64,000 bases of DNA from Cephalopachus bancanus. Its lineage: Eukaryota; Chordata; Mammalia; Primates; Tarsiidae. Numbering within the stretch: the stretch's first letter is position 1; the number at the start of each line of letters is the position of its first letter. Position numbers and translations under genes: made by a program. Shown piece after piece: positions 60,601 through 64,000 of this stretch. Under the pieces are notes generated by a model. The model searched no databases, was not told the origin of the DNA, and saw only the letters and a list, made by a program, of their open reading frames with translations. The stretch spans positions 16,844,501 through 16,908,500 of the forward strand of contig JAPVLO010000001.1 of assembly GCA_027257055.1 (NCBI GenBank), written 5' to 3'.

Positions 60601-61117
60601 CACACCTGCGCCTCGAAGCTGGTGCGACATCAGCCCCCCACTCCATGGGAAACAAGGACACGCAAATGGAAAGCGGGGGGAGCCCAGGGGCCTGGCCCCA
60701 CAGCCCAGGAGCATGGGTGCCGCAGGCGGGCAAAGGCTAGAGGCTGCGAGGACCTGGGAGGCCGGTGGACTTGCGGGGAGCACACCCTTCCTGGGGGTCT
60801 CCTGCAGAGGCTAGGGGCCGAATCGCGGCCCCACACCCGCCCCACGAGGCGCTTCCCCAGGAGGCCAGGGTGCGGCCGGTGGCCCCGGGCCTGGAGGGCC
60901 GTGCCGGCGCCTGGCGGGCTCGACTCCCCTGTCGGCGGGTCTCCCCGCTGACGCCCCTCTCTGTGTGTCGCAGCCCTCTGCAGCCTTCCCTCTGCCCGAG
61001 GACGTGCAGCCTCGCCCTCCGCACGGCTCCAGCTCCGGGCCGCCCCCGCGGGCCCCACCGCACTACGCTCCGGCCTGTCTCCTCCCGGGGGAGAAGCCAC
61101 CCCCCTACGCGCCCTGA
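36563..61117 (+). CDS. TMEM255B: TMEM255B (FAM70B), four-pass membrane protein (whole gene, 9 coding exons)
   Basis: Joining 36563-36617, 37911-38053, 41901-41963, 47977-48066, 49113-49193, 50180-50265, 54376-54535, 56532-56675 and 60974-61117 gives an intact frame of 321 codons plus stop; human is about 326. All boundaries have GT donors and AG acceptors in consistent phase. Visible features: a proline-rich N-terminus; a basic RRRR cluster (23-26) before helix 1 (about 29-49); an N-glycosylation sequon NVT at N55; helix 2 (about 67-81); helix 3 (about 88-110); a cysteine-rich loop (TCHS to CYCCDLYAC, about 147-172); helix 4 (about 195-223); and a proline-rich tail ending KPPPYAP, which contains a PPxY WW-domain ligand. 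The family's molecular function is not established. Compared with human, the last exon is about seven codons shorter. Confidence 0.95.
36618..37910 (+). other. TMEM255B: TMEM255B intron 1
   Basis: 1.3 kb, GC-rich, containing a long C/T-rich tract (36786-36985). It ends in a tandem CAGCAG acceptor, so the intron end is either 37910 or 37913. No exon or mobile element is seen. Confidence 0.85.
36786..36985 (+). repeat. CT-rich simple repeat, TMEM255B intron 1
   Basis: About 200 bases dominated by TCTCTG, TCTCCC and CTCTCT words on the plus strand, broken by short interruptions. It lies about 170 bases inside intron 1. Confidence 0.9.
37911..38053 (+). CDS. TMEM255B: TMEM255B coding exon 2 (NAGNAG acceptor)
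   Basis: 143 bases encoding (A)[18 protein letters not shown], helix 1, and [17 protein letters not shown] with the N55 sequon. The acceptor is CACAGCAG, a tandem site: using the first AG includes one extra codon (alanine 19), using the second (37913) omits it, with no frame change. The first is chosen because human appears to carry a residue there. The donor is ATT|GTGAGT. Confidence 0.92.
38054..38760 (+). repeat. G-rich minisatellite, TMEM255B intron 2
   Basis: About 700 bases built from GGGGCGGGGC, GTCCTGGG and GGTGGGGCCTCCTAGAGG words. The marker GCGCGGCGTCC recurs with spacings of 65, 49, 87, 106, 65, 49 and 49, so the basic units are 49 and 65 bp and differ by one module of about 16 bp. 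G-runs lie on the sense strand. The first unit begins about six bases after the exon 2 donor. Confidence 0.9.
38944..39261 (+). mobile_element. Alu-type SINE, sense, TMEM255B intron 2, with 15-bp target duplication
   Basis: The SINE occupies 38959-39246. AAAATGCGTGACTGC flanks it on both sides (38944-38958 and 39247-39261) without mismatch. It carries the TGGCTC-family left arm (here GGGGCTCAGCCTG), an AATAAA in the linker at 39072-39077, and the subfamily right arm. It is in sense orientation to the host gene. Confidence 0.95.
40459..40780 (-). mobile_element. Alu-type SINE, antisense, TMEM255B intron 2, long T-run
   Basis: A full dimer in reverse at about 40471-40766 with a T-run of some 22 bases, the longest tail in the window, suggesting it is among the youngest copies. 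CTGGGCTTTC flanks both sides (40461-40470 and 40771-40780) as a target duplication. Confidence 0.93.
41901..41963 (+). CDS. TMEM255B: TMEM255B coding exon 3
   Basis: 63 bases encoding [21 protein letters not shown], helix 2 and the conserved ENRRQ loop. The acceptor is TCTCAG|CTG and the donor ATG|GTAAGG, phase 0 on both sides. Confidence 0.96.
43180..43600 (-). mobile_element. L1 ORF2 fragment, antisense, TMEM255B intron 3
   Basis: Read against the gene, it follows L1 ORF2 order: ATTCTGAGTATTCTATTG, CTGTTTATGAGCTCTAAT-like, TTAGGATTGCCCATCTATAA, GTGTCATCTGTGCACAGAGA. It is an AT-rich island with stops, so inactive. Confidence 0.8.
43657..44062. repeat. Minisatellite, 57-58-bp unit, TMEM255B intron 3
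   Basis: Seven units. GGCAC(C/T) markers at 43665, 43723, 43779, 43837, 43895, 43952 and 44009 give spacings of 56-58. Each unit carries GGTGGGCACCTGGGTG, CCAGAGCCTTGGAGGA and CTGTCTGTGCACA words. It abuts the antisense L1 fragment. Confidence 0.93.
46545..46799 (-). mobile_element. Alu-type SINE with internal deletion, antisense, TMEM255B intron 3
   Basis: At 46556-46787, with most of the first 70 or so bases of the right arm (as read here after GAGTTAGAGCTTCA) missing. Flanks CCTGTGGGGTTTT and CCTGTAGGGTTTT are a target duplication with one mismatch. Confidence 0.9.
47977..48066 (+). CDS. TMEM255B: TMEM255B coding exon 4
   Basis: 90 bases encoding [30 protein letters not shown], helix 3 and the start of the following loop. 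The acceptor is CTGCAG|CTG and the donor ATC|GTGAGT, phase 0. Confidence 0.97.
48184..48608. repeat. CA-rich tract, TMEM255B intron 4
   Basis: About 425 bases of interrupted ACACAC with CACCACACAA and CATGCA words, ending in a pure (CA)n run of about 20 units near 48563-48605. It lies about 120 bases after the exon 4 donor. Frames on both strands are artefacts. The rest of intron 4 (48067-49112) shows no other feature. Confidence 0.9.
49113..49193 (+). CDS. TMEM255B: TMEM255B coding exon 5
   Basis: 81 bases encoding [27 protein letters not shown], part of the large loop between helices 3 and 4. The acceptor is CTCCAG|GAG and the donor GAG|GTGAGT. Confidence 0.97.
49194..50179 (+). other. TMEM255B: TMEM255B intron 5
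   Basis: About 1 kb of GC-rich unique sequence ending in TGCCCAG|GTC. No repeat or exon recognised. Confidence 0.8.
50180..50265 (+). CDS. TMEM255B: TMEM255B coding exon 6
   Basis: 86 bases encoding [28 protein letters not shown] plus two bases. The loop is rich in cysteine (six), suggesting disulphide bonds if it faces the exterior. The donor GGGAG|GTGAGG is also the first unit of a minisatellite. Confidence 0.96.
50262..52540 (+). repeat. Large minisatellite (about 30-bp unit) with 236-bp higher-order repeat, TMEM255B intron 6
   Basis: About 75 units with pattern GGGGTGAGGTCCCCCC, AACATGTG, TGTCTGCA. At 50761, 50997, 51233 and 51469 the same starting point recurs at exactly 236 bases, giving three successive near-identical 236-bp blocks of eight units each. 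Units become more diverged toward 52,000-52,540. The first unit is the exon 6 splice donor itself. Each unit carries a GTGAGG donor-like word and a TGTCTGCAGG acceptor-like word. Long minus-strand frames of repeating threonine-rich peptide are artefacts of a unit near a multiple of three. Confidence 0.95.
52541..54375 (+). other. TMEM255B: Remainder of TMEM255B intron 6
   Basis: GC-rich sequence after the minisatellite, ending in CCCTGCAG at 54375. No repeat or exon recognised. Confidence 0.75.
54376..54535 (+). CDS. TMEM255B: TMEM255B coding exon 7
   Basis: 160 bases completing S173 and encoding [20 protein letters not shown], then helix 4 ([20 protein letters not shown]) and LGAFKDM. The donor is ATG|GTGAGT, phase 0. 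Confidence 0.97.
54536..54905 (+). repeat. G-rich minisatellite, TMEM255B intron 7
   Basis: Units of about 27 bp built from GTCTCCCGGGTGGGCT and GGACTTGGGG words. A longer block starting GGCCTCTCCCACGTGGGCC occurs at 54721 and 54803, an 82-bp higher-order period. The array starts within about 30 bases of the exon 7 donor. Confidence 0.85.
54906..56531 (+). other. TMEM255B: Remainder of TMEM255B intron 7
   Basis: GC-rich unique sequence ending TGTGGCAG|GTG. No repeat or exon recognised. Confidence 0.75.
56532..56675 (+). CDS. TMEM255B: TMEM255B coding exon 8
   Basis: 144 bases encoding [30 protein letters not shown] and on to SPYPLPLQ, the proline-rich cytoplasmic tail. The donor is CAG|GTAGGG, phase 0. 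Confidence 0.96.
59233..59640 (+). repeat. T-rich minisatellite, about 22-bp unit, TMEM255B intron 8
   Basis: About 18 units of TTTACTCTGTGGTTCCTGG type. Starts near 59235, 59256, 59278, 59300 and 59322 give spacings of 21-22. The sense strand is rich in T and G, with few A bases. Confidence 0.93.
60291..60328. repeat. (GT)n microsatellite, TMEM255B intron 8
   Basis: About 18 GT dinucleotides with two CG interruptions near the start. Confidence 0.92.
60974..61117 (+). CDS. TMEM255B: TMEM255B coding exon 9 and stop
   Basis: 144 bases encoding [20 protein letters not shown], then a proline-rich stretch and [12 protein letters not shown], then TGA at 61115-61117. The ending GEKPPPYAP is conserved with human and supplies the PPxY motif. 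The acceptor is GTGTGTCGCAG|CCC. Roughly seven codons are missing relative to human in the low-complexity part. Confidence 0.94.
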   Translation, partial: PSAAFPLPEDVQPRPPHGSSSGPPPRAPPHYAPACLLPGEKPPPYAP

Positions 61118-62145
61118 CCCAGGGCTGTGGATTGAGAAACAAGGCGGCCTCTAGGAACCCCGCTTCTGCGGCCAACCTCCGAGGAAATCCAGGGAAACTT
61201 CTGGAAGTCTGTGCCCTCCTGGGACTGTGATCGCGGCTGGCCCCTGTGCCGGCCGTCACACGGCGAGCACCCCGCCAGGCCCGCCCCGAGCGACTCTCCA
61301 CGGCTTCTCGCCGCGACCCACCCCAGCCGAGTGTGGCTCCCGCCAGCCTCTTCTCAGCGGTTGTTGCCGTCTGGCAAAGGGAATGGGGCCGTGCACCCCC
61401 GCGTGAGGCCCGAACGTTCGGGGAGGGCGCCGTGCGTTCACACATGTGTGTTTGGTGTGTGTGTGTGTTTACACGCGTGTGTCTGTGTCCCGAGAACAGG
61501 CAGCCCCTCTTGCTGTGTTCCTGCCGTTTTCTTGGAGTGGAGATGCTTCGGCTCAGCCCCAGCGCTGCTTCTCACGCCCGTGCGCTGCCAGCGTCCCCGT
61601 GTGTCCCCGTGTCCCCCAGGCTCCATGCGCAATCTGCCCCACGCCTGGCGTGAGGCCCTCACCGCGCTGTATCTCCCTCGGCGCCCGGGCTCGCGCGTCC
61701 TTCCCCAGCCCCCACTGCCCACCCCTCCCCCAGCACGGCCTCTTCCCGCAGCGGGGCTGAGTGGGCTTCCGCGGCCTCCGCGGGGCCTGGTCTTTGGCTC
61801 TCCCTGGTGTAATCCCGCTGCGCCTCGTGAGGGCTGCGGACTCCTGCCCCTCCGGGTGCCCCTCTGGGCAGTGACAGAGCCGAGGCGTGACGGGCAGAGC
61901 CCCAGGAGCGCCAGGGCGGGACGCACCCGCAGCCAGGCTCTGGCTCCGTGGTGCTGCGCGGACACCTCGGAAGAGCAGCGGGGCAGGAGAGGCTTTCTCT
62001 GGGCCCCGGAGGCAGATCGGCCCCGTCCCCAACGGCCCACGCCCCTGGCCCGTAGGACATGCGTGGGGTCCAGCCTCCCGCTCCTGCGTGTTCCCGTGTC
62101 CCCCTGTGATGCCCCGTGTGCAATAAACGTGTGCTTTGCTCCCAT
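61118..62145 (+). other. TMEM255B: TMEM255B 3'UTR
   Basis: About 1 kb from the stop codon to just past the poly(A) signal. GC-rich, with a short GT tract near 61445-61490. The long minus-strand frame over this region is not supported as a gene. Confidence 0.75.
62122..62127 (+). terminator. TMEM255B: TMEM255B poly(A) signal
   Basis: A canonical AATAAA followed immediately by a GT/T-rich element (CGTGTGCTTTGCT), the standard cleavage and polyadenylation arrangement, about 1 kb after the stop codon. Confidence 0.8.
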
Positions 62146-63015
62146 GCGTTCCTGTAGTCAGCCCATTTCACAGAGCCAGCGATGGCCCCAAGAGGCCGGG
62201 CGGCCAGGAAGGCCTTGTCCCTCACACAGCCCTGAGTCTCTGGGGTCAAGGTGAGGGGTAGGGGTCTCGGCTGAGCAGACCCGCCTGCTGGGAGCCTCCG
62301 TTCTGCTTCAGACGAGTCTCTCGTCCTGGGTTCAGGTCTCTGGGCACAGACGGCTTCCCAGGAAGAAGGTGCAGCACACACGGCCAGAGAAACCCGGTCT
62401 GAGCAACCTAGACACAGGGACGCTCCCAGGGGAGCCACCCAGGCTGATGTGTCCCCTGGTCTGGGTGACGTGTCCTGCAGGAGGGTTTCCCTCCTGACGG
62501 TTCGGAGAGCTGAGGCCCCCTGGTCGGTCGTGGGAAAGGGTCTCACCGTGGCCTTCTGTCCACTTCTCGTGTCCCCGGCTCCTAGGGGTCCCCGCACCGC
62601 CTGCCCGGTCGGGGGAGGGAGGGGCACGGCCCGGGCTGCAACTCGAGTGGGTGTGAGACACGAATTCGCGACGGGTGGCCGACGTGGCCCGGCACAGGCG
62701 TGGCATCTGTGAGTCTCTCCTCCATGAGCCCTGGGAGCCCCTGAACTCCGTGGCTGGGGCTCCTGCTCTCCCCTGCGCTGCCTCTTCCCCGGCCTCTCGT
62801 GTGTGTGCCCCTCCCCCACCCCCTCCACCCTGCCATGCTCCCTCCCGCCCTGACCCTCCCCTCCTCCGCATCTTTCTCCCCGCTGATATGAGCTACGCGA
62901 CATCTTGGGATGCAACTGCATTTCCTCTGCTGATTTTTGCACATCGTATTTTAGTGGTTGCTCCAGAGATCAAAATGTGCATCTTTGGCAACCTCCTCTC
63001 TCTTAAAAAATAATC
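62146..63015. other. Intergenic downstream of TMEM255B
   Basis: GC-rich, then C/T-rich near 62775-62880. No gene or named repeat recognised. Confidence 0.5.
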
Positions 63016-63179
63016 TGCTGGGCTCAGTGGCACGTGCCTGCAGGGCCAGCTACCGGGGAGACTGAGGCAGGAGGACCGCCTGAGCCCAGGAGTTCGAGGC
63101 TGCGGCGAGCTGTGAGCGTGCCAGTGCCCTCCCGCCTGAGCGGCAGAGAGAAATCTTACCTCTGGAAAATAAAAAAAGT
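63016..63179 (+). mobile_element. Monomeric Alu-like (FLAM/FRAM-type) SINE
   Basis: A single arm of about 160 bases: GCTGGGCTCAGTGGCACGTG, GAGACTGAGGCAGGAGGA, CGAGGCTGCGGCGAGCTGTG and an A-rich tail. It has no second arm or linker, so it is an old monomer or a truncated right arm. Confidence 0.75.
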
Positions 63180-63429
63180 TTAAACTGTACGCCTTCATGA
63201 GTAGTGTAAGAAATCTTCCAACAACATGATTCAAACCACCACCCTTCCCGCTTTGCAATTTTGTCTCCATTTTACTTCTACAGACTGTAAATAGCAATTC
63301 AAAAATTATTGGTACTTTAAAGAATCATAGTTTTTTGACACACATGTAGGTTTGGGGAGAAATATGAATTCAGAGAAACCGAGAAACACACACACATCAC
63401 ACATGCATGTATGTACATGAGGGGGACCC

Positions 63430-63560
63430 AAGTTTATTTTATTTTTCATTTATTTTTTTAACACTTTTTATTTTAAAATTGTGGAGTACAGTTAAGGGTT
63501 AGGTATGTAAATATGCCTTGTGCAGGTACCCTTGTTGATGAGGTGTGCCCCCAAGTTTAT
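63430..63560. repeat. AT-rich repeat related to 9090-9245
   Basis: Shares two aligned blocks with the 9.1-9.2 kb repeat (see that entry). It resembles the antisense 3' end of an L1, but this is uncertain. A CA run lies just upstream at 63388-63402. Confidence 0.5.
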
Positions 63561-64000
63561 TCTTTTTAAATGTGTATTCTTCCATGCCTAAACGTCAGGC
63601 ACCTTCAAAGTGACTCTCTGTTCAAAGTACTCTCTGTTTGATGCAAACGTTTTTTAACTCATCCATTTTGACGCCTCTTAAGGCTTCGTCCACTTTTGTT
63701 TCACCTCTTCCACACCTGCAGAATGTTTGCCTTTGAGGATATTTTCATCTGGGGAAACAGAAAAAGACACTCCGAGCCAGACGGAGTGGAGAGGGAGAGT
63801 GAAGCGGGGGGGTGGCGCTCTTTTGGGTCCCAGACCGCTGAACCCTCAGGGCGGTGCGGGCAGGTGCGCTCGTGAATCACCCATCACGAACTGGGCAGAC
63901 GCACTGAAAGAGTCTGCAAAGAAAATTCACCGAAGCTGAACACAGCCTCTCACAACAGTGCCAGCTGGTCCGTGGATGCCAGTGCGTCCCTAGAACACTC
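63561..64000. other. Intergenic, no recognised feature
   Basis: AT-rich to mixed sequence to the end of the window. Nothing recognised. Confidence 0.5.

Larger units (their letters stand above)
56676..60973 (+). other. TMEM255B: TMEM255B intron 8
   Basis: 4.3 kb, with a run of 13 C at 58505-58517, a T-rich minisatellite (59233-59640) and a GT microsatellite (60291-60328). No mobile element or exon recognised elsewhere. Confidence 0.8.

Noticed and set aside
61659..62942. 427-codon minus-strand frame over the TMEM255B 3' end
   Set aside because: Antisense to a 3'UTR, compositionally driven, no recognised protein.

Overview
This is vertebrate nuclear DNA from a GC-rich, repeat-dense, subtelomere-like segment of a primate genome. 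Introns with consensus splice sites, dimeric 7SL-derived (Alu-type) SINEs, old L1 and MIR copies, CpG-rich promoters and many minisatellites all point that way. Gene content and order match the human 13q34 block ATP4B - GRK1 - TMEM255B. The species is probably not human. The Alu-type SINEs form their own subfamily, with a one-base deletion near the A box, an AATAAA hexamer in the linker between arms, and a distinctive right arm. They fit neither the catarrhine/platyrrhine Alu pattern nor the lemur/loris pattern I know. By elimination a tarsier-like lineage is the best guess, but this is inference.

Layout: (1) 1-902, the 5' end of ATP4B on the minus strand (exon 1 and its promoter; the rest of the gene lies beyond base 1). 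(2) 903-10,930, intergenic: a 32-bp minisatellite, then an old L1 (about 3.5-9.1 kb) broken by several SINEs, one of them a five-monomer SINE inserted as a single unit. (3) 10,930-28,345, GRK1 (rhodopsin kinase) on the plus strand: photoreceptor promoter, 7 coding exons giving an intact 564-residue protein, and a candidate poly(A) signal. (4) 28,345-36,300, intergenic: SINEs, simple repeats and a MIR. (5) 36,300-62,145, TMEM255B on the plus strand: CpG-rich promoter, 9 coding exons giving an intact 321-residue four-pass membrane protein, and a clear poly(A) signal. (6) 62,145-64,000, intergenic repeats.

The three genes are neighbours but not a functional unit: ATP4B serves acid secretion in gastric parietal cells, GRK1 shuts off photoactivated rhodopsin, and TMEM255B has no established function. 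ATP4B and GRK1 are divergent with about 10 kb between them. GRK1 and TMEM255B are in tandem.

The most unusual observations are: a SINE with three left and two right arms bounded by one perfect 16-bp target-site duplication; a GC-AG intron in GRK1; a NAGNAG acceptor in TMEM255B; and minisatellites that begin at or within a few bases of 5' splice sites in TMEM255B introns 2, 6 and 7. In intron 6 the splice donor itself is the first unit of a 2.3-kb array with a 236-bp higher-order repeat. I see no microbial-type or otherwise wholly new gene system.
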